From contig JBIKLI010000047.1 in assembly GCA_044359885.1 (NCBI GenBank), positions 1-17,751 of the forward strand: DNA of 17,751 nucleotides, written 5' to 3'. The notes beneath the pieces are model-generated. The model had not been told where the DNA came from and made no database searches. It saw only the letters and a list, made by a program, of their open reading frames with translations. The DNA comes from CAIOSQ01 sp044359885. Its GTDB lineage: Bacteria; Pseudomonadota; Alphaproteobacteria; CACIAM-22H2. This document shows, piece by piece, positions 1 to 8,269 of this stretch. Both the position numbers and the translations under genes were made by a program. Positions within the stretch are counted from its first letter, which is position 1, and every line of letters starts with the position of its first letter.

Positions 1-1164
1 ATTGCCGTCGGCGACATGGCCGAAGGTCTGGAAGACCGACAGGCCATGGCCGCGCAGCCTTGCGTGCAGGTCGCGGACCCAGCCATCCATGGACTGGATC
101 GCGAGGCTGACATCGAAGCCGGCGGCAGGCAGCATCGCGCGCATCGCCTCGCCCGACGCGTCGCGGATCCCCCAGAGCTGGTTGGCCTCGGCAAGCGACT
201 GCGCCATCACCGCGTCGGCACCGGGATGGGTGTCGGCGAACGCGCCGAGAGCCTCCATGAGGGCCTCGCGATCGCGCTCCCCATCCGTGCCCAGGGTCTC
301 GATCAGGGCATAGATCGGGCGCCACTGGGCGAAGGGATTGCGACCGATCCCGAGCTTGCCCGTGACCAGTTCGAAATAATCCCGCCACATCACCTCGAAG
401 CTGGTCAGCCGCGCGCCCAGGCTGCGGCGGCAATGCGACAGCAGGTCGATGACCTCGGGAAAGCCGTCCAGCGCCACCAGGGCGGTGTCGCGGCTGGTCG
501 GCTCGGGCTGCAGGATCAGGACCGCACGGGTGACGATGCCAAGCGTGCCCTCCGTGCCGATCAGCAGATGCTTGAGGTCGTACCCGGCATTGTCCTTCAT
601 CATCTTGCCCAGTCGCGAGACGACCGTGCCGTCGGGCATCACCGCCTCGACGCCGAGGACCGAATTGCGGGTCATGCCGTAGCGCAGCACGCGGTTGCCG
701 CCGGCATTGGTCGACAGGATGCCGCCGACCTGGCAGGACCCGCGGCTGCCGATGTCGACCGGAAAGAAGAGCCCCTGCGCCTGCGCGGCCCGCTGGACGG
801 TCTCCAGCGGCACGCCGGACTGGACCGTCGCGGTGGCGGTCACCGGGTCGATCTCCTCGATCCGGTTGAGCCGCTCGAGCGAGAGCACGACCTCTCCGGG
901 CTGCGGAACCCCGCCATGGACGAGGCCGGTCATGCCCCCCTGGACCACGACCGGTTGCCGCAGGCGGTGGAGGACGCGCATGCAGCCCGCGACCGCCTCG
1001 GGCGTCGCCGGCCGCAGCACCGCGACGGGATCGCCGCGCATGCCCTTCCAATCCACCTTGTAGCGGTCGCCGATCTCGTCAGGCGGGATGAAGCCGGGTC
1101 CGTCGAGGACGGCCTGGAGAGCGTCACGAAGGCCGGCGGCGCGGATGGCGATGTCGTCTGGCAT
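1..1164 (-). CDS. FAD-binding oxidase, GlcD / D-2-hydroxyacid dehydrogenase family (3' end cut by window edge)
   Basis: Flavoenzyme of the FAD_binding_4 plus FAD-oxidase C-terminal class, which oxidises 2-hydroxyacids such as glycolate, D-lactate or D-2-hydroxyglutarate and passes electrons to a quinone or carrier protein. Translating the minus strand from the ATG at 1164 gives 388 residues with no stop before the edge. The FAD (PCMH) domain spans about residues 45-220, with QGGMTGLVHGG near 75-85, a DIGSRGSCQVGGILSTNAGG stretch at 137-156 and GTEGTLGIVT at 203-212. The protein breaks off at GHVADGN (382-388), the start of the family's conserved GHxGDGN(L/I)H metal-binding motif, so roughly 80 residues are missing. 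A GAGGA Shine-Dalgarno lies 5 nt before the ATG. It starts 13 bp after the threonine aldolase stop, so the two are probably cotranscribed. The exact substrate cannot be fixed; D-2-hydroxyglutarate or D-lactate are the leading options. Confidence 0.9.
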   Translation of the reverse strand, partial: MPDDIAIRAAGLRDALQAVLDGPGFIPPDEIGDRYKVDWKGMRGDPVAVLRPATPEAVAGCMRVLHRLRQPVVVQGGMTGLVHGGVPQPGEVVLSLERLNRIEEIDPVTATATVQSGVPLETVQRAAQAQGLFFPVDIGSRGSCQVGGILSTNAGGNRVLRYGMTRNSVLGVEAVMPDGTVVSRLGKMMKDNAGYDLKHLLIGTEGTLGIVTRAVLILQPEPTSRDTALVALDGFPEVIDLLSHCRRSLGARLTSFEVMWRDYFELVTGKLGIGRNPFAQWRPIYALIETLGTDGERDREALMEALGAFADTHPGADAVMAQSLAEANQLWGIRDASGEAMRAMLPAAGFDVSLAIQSMDGWVRDLHARLRGHGLSVFQTFGHVADGN

Positions 1165-1177
1165 GTCGGTCCTCGTT

Positions 1178-2221
1178 TCAGGGCACAATCCCGGCATGGC
1201 GCCGGGCGCTGGCGACGAAGGCGTCGACATCCGCAGGAACGGTGTCGTAGCCGCCCACCAGCCGGATCAGGCCGGGATCCTCGTCGTCCCAGCGATAGAA
1301 CCGGGCGCCGTCGCGCTCGAGCCCGTCGAGCACGCGGACCGGCAAACGCACGAAGATCTCGTTGCCTTCCACGGCGTCGCGCAAAGCGACGCCGGGCAGG
1401 GCCGCGAGGCCGGCGGCGAGCCGTGCGGCCATCGCGTTGGAATGGCGCGCGCAATCGAGCCACAGATCGTCGGCGAGATAGGCCTCCATCTGCGCCGCGA
1501 GGAAACGATGCTTGGACCAGAGCTGGCCGCCGCGCTTGCGACGCCAGCCCGTGGTCGTCGCCCGCGCCGGCTCGAAGAAAATCACGGCCTCGGCCGCCAT
1601 CGCGCCGTTCTTGGTCGCGCCGAAAGACAGCGCGTCGACGCCCGCGCGCCAGGTCAGGTCGGCCGGCGAAAAGCCGCTGCCGGCCACCGCATTGGCGAAG
1701 CGTGCGCCGTCGACATGCAGCGCGAGGCCGTGCCGCCTGCAGACCTCGCCGATGGCGCCGAGTTCGTCGGGACGGTAGATGGTGCCTGCCTCGGTCAGCT
1801 GCGTCAGGCTGACGGCGGCGGGCTGGGTGACATGGACCGAACCCGCGCCGGAACGGCGGTAGGCGCGCGAGATGTCCGCCGCGGCGATCTTGCCGGCGTT
1901 GCCGGGGATCGCGACCAGCTTGGCGCCGCCGGTGTAGAACTCCACCGCGCCGCATTCGTCGGCGTTGATGTGACCGCCGGGATGGCAATAGATCGCGCCC
2001 CAGGGCGGCACCAGCGTCGACAGCGCGAGCGCGTTGGCCGCCGCCCCCGTGCCGACCAGGAAGACCGCGCAGTCGCGTTCGAAGATCTCGGCGAAGCGCC
2101 GCTCCACCCGTCTTGTGACCTCGTCGACCCCATAGGGCATGGCCCGGCCGCCCGCCGCGGCCGCGATGGCGGCCAGGATGCGCGGATGAACGCCGGTGGT
2201 GTTGTCGGAAGCGAAATTCAT
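1178..2221 (-). CDS. ltaE: Low-specificity threonine aldolase family PLP enzyme
   Basis: Fold-type I PLP enzyme of the beta-eliminating lyase / threonine aldolase family, which cleaves L-threonine or L-allo-threonine (and other beta-hydroxy amino acids) to glycine plus an aldehyde. The 347-residue length is usual. It opens with the family hallmark NFASDNTTGVHP (residues 2-13). GGHI at 82-85 holds the histidine expected to stack on PLP. HVDGARFANA (169-178) holds the PLP-binding aspartate D171, and SFGATKNGA (199-207) contains the Schiff-base lysine K204. The ATG at 2221 is the only start that keeps the conserved N terminus. It lies 15 bp downstream of the small membrane-protein gene and 13 bp upstream of the FAD oxidase. 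Whether it prefers the L- or D-series, or other beta-hydroxy amino acids, cannot be read from sequence. Confidence 0.9.
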   Translation of the reverse strand: MNFASDNTTGVHPRILAAIAAAAGGRAMPYGVDEVTRRVERRFAEIFERDCAVFLVGTGAAANALALSTLVPPWGAIYCHPGGHINADECGAVEFYTGGAKLVAIPGNAGKIAAADISRAYRRSGAGSVHVTQPAAVSLTQLTEAGTIYRPDELGAIGEVCRRHGLALHVDGARFANAVAGSGFSPADLTWRAGVDALSFGATKNGAMAAEAVIFFEPARATTTGWRRKRGGQLWSKHRFLAAQMEAYLADDLWLDCARHSNAMAARLAAGLAALPGVALRDAVEGNEIFVRLPVRVLDGLERDGARFYRWDDEDPGLIRLVGGYDTVPADVDAFVASARRHAGIVP

Positions 2222-2236
2222 GACCTTGCGTTTCCC

Positions 2237-2578
2237 TCAGCGCGCGCCCATCTGGAAGATTCCGTGGACCGCCCCGGTCGCCGGATCGAGGACGATCAGA
2301 CGCTCCTCGCCCCCCGGCGTCGGCGCGCCCGGCATCGGCGACTGGACATGCAGCACGACCAGACCGCCGCTGGCGGTCACCGACATCACGCGGCTGCCGG
2401 GCGGATGTTCGACCACGACCCTGCCCCAGGACGCCCGGACGGGTGGACGCACCGTCTCCTCGCGCGCAACCGACTGGCCCGAACGGTCGCCGCGGTTGAT
2501 AATCAGCGTGACCAGGGTGAGGAAAGCGATCACGACCGCGATGCCAAGGCCGACGACCAGGATCTTCAGGGCGCGCAC
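2237..2578 (-). CDS. Small single-helix membrane protein, DUF6476-like
   Basis: A 113-residue protein of unknown function. It has one predicted transmembrane helix near the N terminus (about residues 5-27), then a basic and proline-containing linker and a periplasmic-type beta-rich domain. That domain carries RVMSVTASGGLVVLHV (63-78) and RLIVLDPATGAVHGI (93-107). Layout and size resemble the small alphaproteobacterial family DUF6476, which I recall as often lying beside an RluA synthase and rpoH, as here; this is recognition by pattern, not a search. The start is taken as GTG at 2578 because GGAGG sits 6 nt upstream, while the in-frame extension upstream runs antisense through rluD. It is the first gene of the leftward group with the threonine aldolase and FAD oxidase, and it diverges from rluD with only 15 bp between start codons. 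Confidence 0.75.
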   Translation of the reverse strand: MRALKILVVGLGIAVVIAFLTLVTLIINRGDRSGQSVAREETVRPPVRASWGRVVVEHPPGSRVMSVTASGGLVVLHVQSPMPGAPTPGGEERLIVLDPATGAVHGIFQMGAR

Positions 2579-2593
2579 GCGCGGCCTCCGTTC

Positions 2594-3592
2594 ATGACCG
2601 CCGCCAGCGTGGTCTGCGGCAGCTTCGACGCGGCACAGGACGGCGAACGGCTGGACCGGGCGCTGGCGACGGCTCTGGCGCCATCGCATCCGACCCTCAC
2701 GCGGTCGCGCATCAAGACGTTCATCGAGGACCTTGCCGTAAGCATCGACGGCGCGACCGTAACGGAGCCCTCGAGGCGGGTCAAACAAGGCCAGGCCTTC
2801 GCCGTGACGCTGCCGCCACCCGATCCGGGAACGATGGTGCCTCAGGCGATGGACCTCGACATCCATTACGAGGACGACGACCTGATCGTCATCGACAAGC
2901 CGCCGGGACTCGTCGTGCATCCTGCCGCGGGCAACCCCGACAGGACCCTGGTCAATGCGCTGCTCGCCCATTGTGGCGAAGGTCTGCGGGCGATCGGCGG
3001 CGCCGGCCGTCCCGGGATCGTGCACAGGCTGGACAAGGACACGAGCGGGTTGATGGTGGCCGCGAAGAGCGAACTGGCCTCGCTCGGCCTGTCGCGACAA
3101 TTCGCCGCGCACAGCGTCGAACGGGTCTACGAGGCGGTGGTCTGGGGCATGCCGGCCGTCGCCGAAGGCCGCATCGACGCCGCGATCGGCCGCGCGCACG
3201 GAGATCGCAAGAAGATGGCTGTGCGTCCGGTCGGCGGCGGCAGGCCGGCCGCGACCCGCTACCGTGTGCAGCAGGCGCTTGCCGGTGGCGCACTGGCGCG
3301 GATCGCGTGCCGGCTGGAAACCGGCCGCACGCACCAGATCCGCGTCCATCTGTCCAGCATCGGCCACCCGCTCGTCGGCGACCAGACCTATGGTCGCAGC
3401 GGGGGCCGCCGCCGCGCCCTGCCCGCCCAGGTTGCGGCCGCCATCGCCGCCTTTCCGCGCCAGGCGCTGGATGCCATCGTGCTCGGCTTCGTCCATCCCC
3501 GCGACGGTCGCCCGATGCGTTTCGAGCGCCCCCTGAGGGGCGACATCATGGCGCTGCTGCGATCGATCGACGGGACGCCGGCAGCCCTGTGA
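2594..3592 (+). CDS. rluD: RluA-family 23S rRNA pseudouridine synthase, RluD-like
   Basis: Converts uridine to pseudouridine in rRNA; RluD members modify 23S rRNA helix 69 (E. coli 1911/1915/1917). The product is 332 residues with an N-terminal S4 RNA-binding domain (about 16-77, GERLDRAL onward). The synthase domain carries DDLIVIDKPPGLVVHP at 95-110, the catalytic motif HRLDKDTSG at 144-152 (catalytic aspartate D147) and RLETGRTHQIRVH near 240. HRLDKDTSG and the S4 domain favour RluC/RluD over the short RluA itself; RluD is chosen as most likely but RluC is not excluded. The ATG at 2594 gives a 17-residue lead before the S4 domain, typical of the family, but has no clear Shine-Dalgarno; GTG at 2606 is the alternative. 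It is followed 79 bp later by rpoH on the same strand. Confidence 0.9.
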   Translation: MTAASVVCGSFDAAQDGERLDRALATALAPSHPTLTRSRIKTFIEDLAVSIDGATVTEPSRRVKQGQAFAVTLPPPDPGTMVPQAMDLDIHYEDDDLIVIDKPPGLVVHPAAGNPDRTLVNALLAHCGEGLRAIGGAGRPGIVHRLDKDTSGLMVAAKSELASLGLSRQFAAHSVERVYEAVVWGMPAVAEGRIDAAIGRAHGDRKKMAVRPVGGGRPAATRYRVQQALAGGALARIACRLETGRTHQIRVHLSSIGHPLVGDQTYGRSGGRRRALPAQVAAAIAAFPRQALDAIVLGFVHPRDGRPMRFERPLRGDIMALLRSIDGTPAAL

Positions 3593-3671
3593 AAGCCCTC
3601 TTCCCGCCTTTATTGTGCGTCACCTTCGGACGAATCCGGCAAGCGAGTCCCGGGTCGCGATCAGGAGAGAG

Positions 3672-4622
3672 ATGAGCGCCAATCTTCCGGCACTGTCCGG
3701 TGAACGCAACGTCGCCCGCTACCTGCAGGAGATCCGTAAGTTTCCCCTGCTGGCGGCGGACGAAGAGTTCATGCTTGCGAAGCGGTGGCGCGAACACGGC
3801 GACTCCGAAGCGGCGCATCGTCTGGTGACCAGCCATCTGCGCCTGGTCGCCAAGATCGCCATGGGTTATCGCGGCTACGGTCTGCCGATCTCCGAGCTGA
3901 TCTCCGAAGGCAATGTCGGGATGATGCAGGCGGTCAAGCGCTTCGAGCCCGACAAGGGTTTCCGCCTCGCCACCTATGCGATGTGGTGGATCCGCGCCTC
4001 GATCCAGGAATACATCCTCCATTCCTGGTCGCTGGTGAAGATGGGGACCACCGCCGCGCAGAAGAAGCTGTTCTTCAACCTGCGGCGCGCCAAGGCGCAG
4101 CTCCAGGTGATGGACGACACCCAGTTCACGCCCGAGAAGATCGCACGGATCGCCACCGACCTCGGCGTCGCCGAGCAGGAAGTCGTGCAGATGAACCAGC
4201 GCCTCGCGGCGCCCGACCACTCGCTGAACGCGCCCCTGCGTGGCGATGGGGAAGGCGATCTCGAATGGCAGGACTGGCTCGTCGACGAAAGCGCGAACCA
4301 GGAGGTCCGGCTCGCCGACGAGCAGGAATTCGTCCGGCGCAAGTCCCTGATGGAAGCGGCGATGAAGACCCTCAACGAGCGCGAACGCCAGATCCTGATC
4401 GAGCGGCGGCTGAGCGAGGAGCCGGCGACGCTGGAGGACCTCTCCGCCAAGTACAAGGTCAGCCGCGAGCGCGTGCGCCAGATCGAGAACCGGGCCTTCG
4501 AGAAGCTGCAGAAGGCCGTACGCGCGTTGACCGCCGAGGAGGCGCGTGCCTCCGAACAGGCCCGCGCCGCCGGCCTTCCGGCGCTGCCTCGCCCCGGCGA
4601 GCAGAGCCGGGCGCCCCGCTGA
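3672..4622 (+). CDS. rpoH: RNA polymerase heat-shock sigma factor RpoH (sigma-32)
   Basis: Sigma-70 family factor that directs RNA polymerase to heat-shock promoters. The product is 316 residues. Region 1.2 starts with NVARYLQEI (13-21). Region 2 spans about 50-120, with HLRLVAKIA, SEGNVGMMQAVKRFEPDKGF and TYAMWWIRASIQEYI. The RpoH box QKKLFFNLR (130-138) is the diagnostic signature that separates RpoH from other sigmas. Region 4 has the helix-turn-helix LSAKYKVSRERVRQIENRAF (257-276). A 35-residue Ala/Arg/Pro-rich tail (about 282-316) makes it slightly longer than the usual 285-300. The start is ATG 3672 because AGGAGA ends 3 nt before it and the protein then begins as family members do; the longer in-frame ATG at 3615 adds non-conserved residues. 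It ends 28 bp from the end of the convergent hsp20 gene, a likely member of its regulon. Confidence 0.97.
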   Translation: MSANLPALSGERNVARYLQEIRKFPLLAADEEFMLAKRWREHGDSEAAHRLVTSHLRLVAKIAMGYRGYGLPISELISEGNVGMMQAVKRFEPDKGFRLATYAMWWIRASIQEYILHSWSLVKMGTTAAQKKLFFNLRRAKAQLQVMDDTQFTPEKIARIATDLGVAEQEVVQMNQRLAAPDHSLNAPLRGDGEGDLEWQDWLVDESANQEVRLADEQEFVRRKSLMEAAMKTLNERERQILIERRLSEEPATLEDLSAKYKVSRERVRQIENRAFEKLQKAVRALTAEEARASEQARAAGLPALPRPGEQSRAPR

Positions 4623-4650
4623 TCCGGCGGAGCGCCCGTGCCGGCGCCCG

Positions 4651-5193
4651 TCAGCCGGCCTTGACCTCGATCCGCCGCTCCGCCCTGCGCGCCTCGGGCT
4701 TCTTCGGCAGCAGCACGACCAGCACACCCTTGGCGAAGCGCGCCTCGATGCGCGCGGGGTCGACCTCGTCGGGCAGCGCGAAGCTGCGCGCGACGGCGCC
4801 GGCATGGCGTTCGCGAATGCAGTAATCGGCGCCCTTCTCCTCCCGGCCGCCCTGCATCTCTCCGCTGATCGACAGCTCCCCGTCGCCGACGCGGACCTCG
4901 ATGTCCTTTTCTTCCATCCCCGGCAGTTCGATGGCGATCTCGTAGGCATCGGCGCGCTCGACCACGTCGGCCGCCGGCGCGCCCGGCAATCCGCCCTCGC
5001 GGCGCCGGAACGGATCGAGATCGAAGGCCGCGCGACGGAACGGCAAGTGCCATCCGGCGCGGTCGAAATCCTCGAAGATCCGGTCGACCTCGCGGCGCAG
5101 GGTCTCGAACGGATGCCAGATCGGCGCCGTCGCGCCGCGCTCCCTGGCGCGCGGCTCTGCCTTGATGGGAAGCGTCGCTCCGGTATCGGCCAT
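4651..5193 (-). CDS. hsp20: Small heat-shock protein, Hsp20 / alpha-crystallin family
   Basis: ATP-independent holdase that binds unfolding proteins and keeps them refoldable. The 180-residue product has a 70-residue N-terminal arm (WHPFETLRREVDRIFEDF at 26-43 is typical of class A bacterial sHSPs). The alpha-crystallin domain runs about 73-165, with ELPGMEEKDIEV at 89-100 and the conserved GVLVVLLPK at 156-164, followed by a short tail. The tail lacks a clear I-x-I oligomerisation motif but ends RRIEVKAG, where IEV may serve. The ATG at 5193 is chosen because GGAGGA lies 7 nt upstream. A hairpin covers that Shine-Dalgarno (separate entry). It is convergent with rpoH and downstream of purA and the 133-residue membrane-protein gene. 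Heat induction through RpoH is likely from family knowledge, but I did not find a convincing sigma-32 promoter in the 75-bp upstream gap. Confidence 0.95.
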   Translation of the reverse strand: MADTGATLPIKAEPRARERGATAPIWHPFETLRREVDRIFEDFDRAGWHLPFRRAAFDLDPFRRREGGLPGAPAADVVERADAYEIAIELPGMEEKDIEVRVGDGELSISGEMQGGREEKGADYCIRERHAGAVARSFALPDEVDPARIEARFAKGVLVVLLPKKPEARRAERRIEVKAG

Positions 5194-5201
5194 CTCGTCA
5201 T

Positions 5202-5226
5202 CCTCCTCGATCGGCGATGCGGGAGG
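5202..5226 (-). promoter_or_regulatory. Hairpin sequestering the hsp20 Shine-Dalgarno (candidate RNA thermometer)
   Basis: In the hsp20 leader (minus-strand mRNA) CCUCC, complementary to plus 5222-5226, can pair perfectly with the Shine-Dalgarno GGAGG, complementary to plus 5202-5206. Inside lies AUC-GCC-GAU, which forms a further 3-bp helix with a 3-nt loop, separated from the first helix by a 3x3 internal loop. The whole ribosome-binding core is therefore base-paired in a short stem with a weak internal loop, the kind of build seen in heat-opened RNA thermometers of small heat-shock genes. It lacks the U(U/C)GCU signature of ROSE elements. The complementarity is seen in the sequence; the thermometer role is inference. 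Confidence 0.4.
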
Positions 5227-5239
5227 CTTCGATATGCCG

Positions 5240-5255
5240 CCGCGTCTCCACGCGG
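5240..5255 (-). promoter_or_regulatory. Short perfect hairpin between the membrane-protein gene and hsp20
   Basis: On the minus strand CCGCGT-GGAG-ACGCGG forms a 6-bp stem with a 4-nt loop, 14 nt after the stop of the 133-residue membrane protein and 47 nt before the hsp20 ATG. There is no U tract after it, so it is not a standard intrinsic terminator. It could be the first stem of the hsp20 leader, or a 3'-end structure of the hisZ-purA transcript. In GC-rich DNA a stem of this size can also arise by chance. Confidence 0.3.
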
Positions 5256-5268
5256 TCATTGAACCGCC

Positions 5269-5670
5269 TCAAGAGCCGAGCGCGGCGAGGGCGACACGCA
5301 GGCCGAAGAAGAGCGCCGGCGCTGCGAGCGCGAAGGCAACGGCCATTCCGGCATAGACATGGATCATGGCCCGCCGCGGCGAACCGCCGCTCGCGGCGAC
5401 CAGCGCACGCGTCGTCTCGACCGCGGGACCGATCGCGAACACCATCCATCCGACCAGCGCCGCGACCAGCGGCACCGCCAGCACACCGAGCGACCCGCGC
5501 AGACCGTCGTTCCAGTAGGCACAGGTGGCCAGGATCTGGCCGGCCGCCGCGAGCAGTTCGCCGTTGCGCAGCCACGCCGGCACCAGCTGCGACATCCTGT
5601 CCGCGATCTGCCAGCTGGCCACCGCGACCGCCGCCAGGACCAGCAGGTAGAGGATCACGTACCAGGGCAT
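5269..5670 (-). CDS. Predicted three-helix inner-membrane protein, function unknown
   Basis: I do not recognise a named family. The 133-residue product starts MPWYVILYLLVLAAVAVASW, and predicted membrane segments lie at about 4-22, 60-82 and 101-131. The loop between the first two contains WLRNGELLAAAGQILATCAYWNDGLRG (about 33-59), and a loop rich in Thr, Ser and basic residues (87-100) precedes the third helix. The start is taken as ATG 5670, 14 bp after the purA stop; a TTG at 5688 overlapping the purA stop codon would add six residues. No good Shine-Dalgarno precedes the ATG, so translational coupling to purA is plausible. Codon use and GC content match the neighbours, and the position downstream of hisZ-purA suggests cotranscription. 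No function should be assigned. Confidence 0.75.
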   Translation of the reverse strand: MPWYVILYLLVLAAVAVASWQIADRMSQLVPAWLRNGELLAAAGQILATCAYWNDGLRGSLGVLAVPLVAALVGWMVFAIGPAVETTRALVAASGGSPRRAMIHVYAGMAVAFALAAPALFFGLRVALAALGS

Positions 5671-5684
5671 CGCGCGGCCGCCGC

Positions 5685-6977
<1,293 letters not shown>

Positions 6978-6983
6978 CGATGC

Positions 6984-8141
6984 TCACTCCACGAGGGCGC
7001 GCACGGCGCCCGCGATCCAGGCGTGGCTGCAGCCGAGACGACGCGCCTCGTCGGCGGCATCCGTCCCCGGCTCCAGCGCGGCGAGGGTGGACCATCCCTC
7101 CGCACGCAAGCGCTCGGCGGTTCCCGCCGGCGCATCCATGGGAACGAAGATCCGGCGCGCCGGCGTCTCTGCCGGAAGGGCGCGCAGGATCGTGTCGGTA
7201 TAGAGGGTAAACCCGGTCGCCGGCTCGGCCCGGCCGGCGAAATCGCCACCCGCAAGGTAGCGTCCGCCGCGTCCCAGTTCGCCACGCACGCCGCGCGCGA
7301 ACAAGGTGAAGCACAGGCCCGTGTGATATTCGAAGCCGCGGTTCTCGACGAGGTCGACCGTCAAGCCGAGCCCGGGGCGACGCGCCTGCAATGCCGCGAC
7401 GATCGCCGCGAGACGCCTGGCATCGGCGACCGCGCCCGGCGGCAGGGGTTGCGTGTGCAGGGCCGCAAGGGCGCGCACCGGATCGCCCGACGCCCGGAGC
7501 AGCGCGCCGAGCAGGCCTGCGACCGGCCCGCCATGCGCCGCCACCGCGGCAGCATCCTTGCGGTCCAGCGCGTCGCGCAGCGCACGCGCCGGCTCGCCAG
7601 CGATGCCGGCGTCGGCGATGATCCCCGCGACGAGCGCCGGCGACGAAAGATCGACGCTCAAGCCGGGTGTCCCGATATCGGTCAGCGCGGTAGCGGCCAG
7701 GAGCACGGCCTCGACATCCGCGGCGACGGATACGCTGCCGATCAGTTCGCAGCCGATCTGTCCGAACTGGCGCGCCGAGCGCAGGGCGTCGCCGGACACG
7801 CGCAGGACCTGCCCCGCGTAGCACAACCGCAGCGGCCGGGGTTCCGCACGCAGGCGCACGGCGGCGATGCGGGCGACCTGCAGCGTCATGTCTGGACGCA
7901 GGGCGAGCATACGCTGCGACACCGGATCCATAAGACGGAAGCTGTGCCGCGCCATGGCCGCGCCCGATCCGCCGAGCAGCGAATCCTCGAATTCGACCAG
8001 CGGCGGCTTGACACGCACATAGCCCTGGGCGCCGAAGGCGGCCATCAGCCGTTCGATCGTCGCCGCCTCGAAGCCGGCTTCGGGCGGCAGCAGGTCGGCG
8101 AAACCCGCTGGCAGGAGGGCGCGGCTGAGGAAGTCGCTCAT
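6984..8141 (-). CDS. hisZ: ATP phosphoribosyltransferase regulatory subunit HisZ
   Basis: Histidyl-tRNA synthetase-like protein without charging activity. It binds the short form of HisG and makes the first enzyme of histidine biosynthesis active and histidine-sensitive. The 385-residue length fits HisZ rather than the roughly 420-residue HisRS. The N terminus LLPAGFADLLPPEA (9-22) and the class II core (FRLMDPVSQRMLALRPDMTLQVARIAA, about 68-94) are present. The later stretch VDLVENRGFEYHTGLCFTLFARG replaces the HisRS histidine A motif, and no anticodon-binding domain follows. Its presence predicts a short-form hisG elsewhere in the genome, since none is in this window. The start ATG 8141 gives the conserved N terminus; upstream Shine-Dalgarno material is weak (GCGAG). 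It leads the leftward hisZ-purA group and diverges from the AI-2E permease gene. Confidence 0.95.
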   Translation of the reverse strand: MSDFLSRALLPAGFADLLPPEAGFEAATIERLMAAFGAQGYVRVKPPLVEFEDSLLGGSGAAMARHSFRLMDPVSQRMLALRPDMTLQVARIAAVRLRAEPRPLRLCYAGQVLRVSGDALRSARQFGQIGCELIGSVSVAADVEAVLLAATALTDIGTPGLSVDLSSPALVAGIIADAGIAGEPARALRDALDRKDAAAVAAHGGPVAGLLGALLRASGDPVRALAALHTQPLPPGAVADARRLAAIVAALQARRPGLGLTVDLVENRGFEYHTGLCFTLFARGVRGELGRGGRYLAGGDFAGRAEPATGFTLYTDTILRALPAETPARRIFVPMDAPAGTAERLRAEGWSTLAALEPGTDAADEARRLGCSHAWIAGAVRALVE

Positions 8142-8269
8142 GGTCTCGCCATGCGTTCAGGATGCGCCTAGGTAGCCGGTCCCGGGCATGGCGACCAGCC
8201 CAATCCTTGCGCGACGGCCGCGACGCGCGCCCCCTTGTCGATCCAGGCGCAGGCGCGCAAACTGCCGCC

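Noticed and set aside
16..1812. A 598-codon plus-strand frame at the left end
   Set aside because: It is antisense to the FAD oxidase and threonine aldolase, whose active-site motifs are intact; no coherent protein is seen.
3593..3671. Promoter for rpoH in the 79-bp gap after rluD
   Set aside because: A TTTATT element is visible near 3609, but no -35 box lies at a suitable distance, and no sigma-32-like pair was found. rpoH may be read from rluD or from a promoter I cannot identify.
4623..4650. Possible terminator CCGGC...GCCGG between rpoH and hsp20
   Set aside because: Five pairs around an 11-nt loop and no T tract; such matches are frequent by chance in this base composition.
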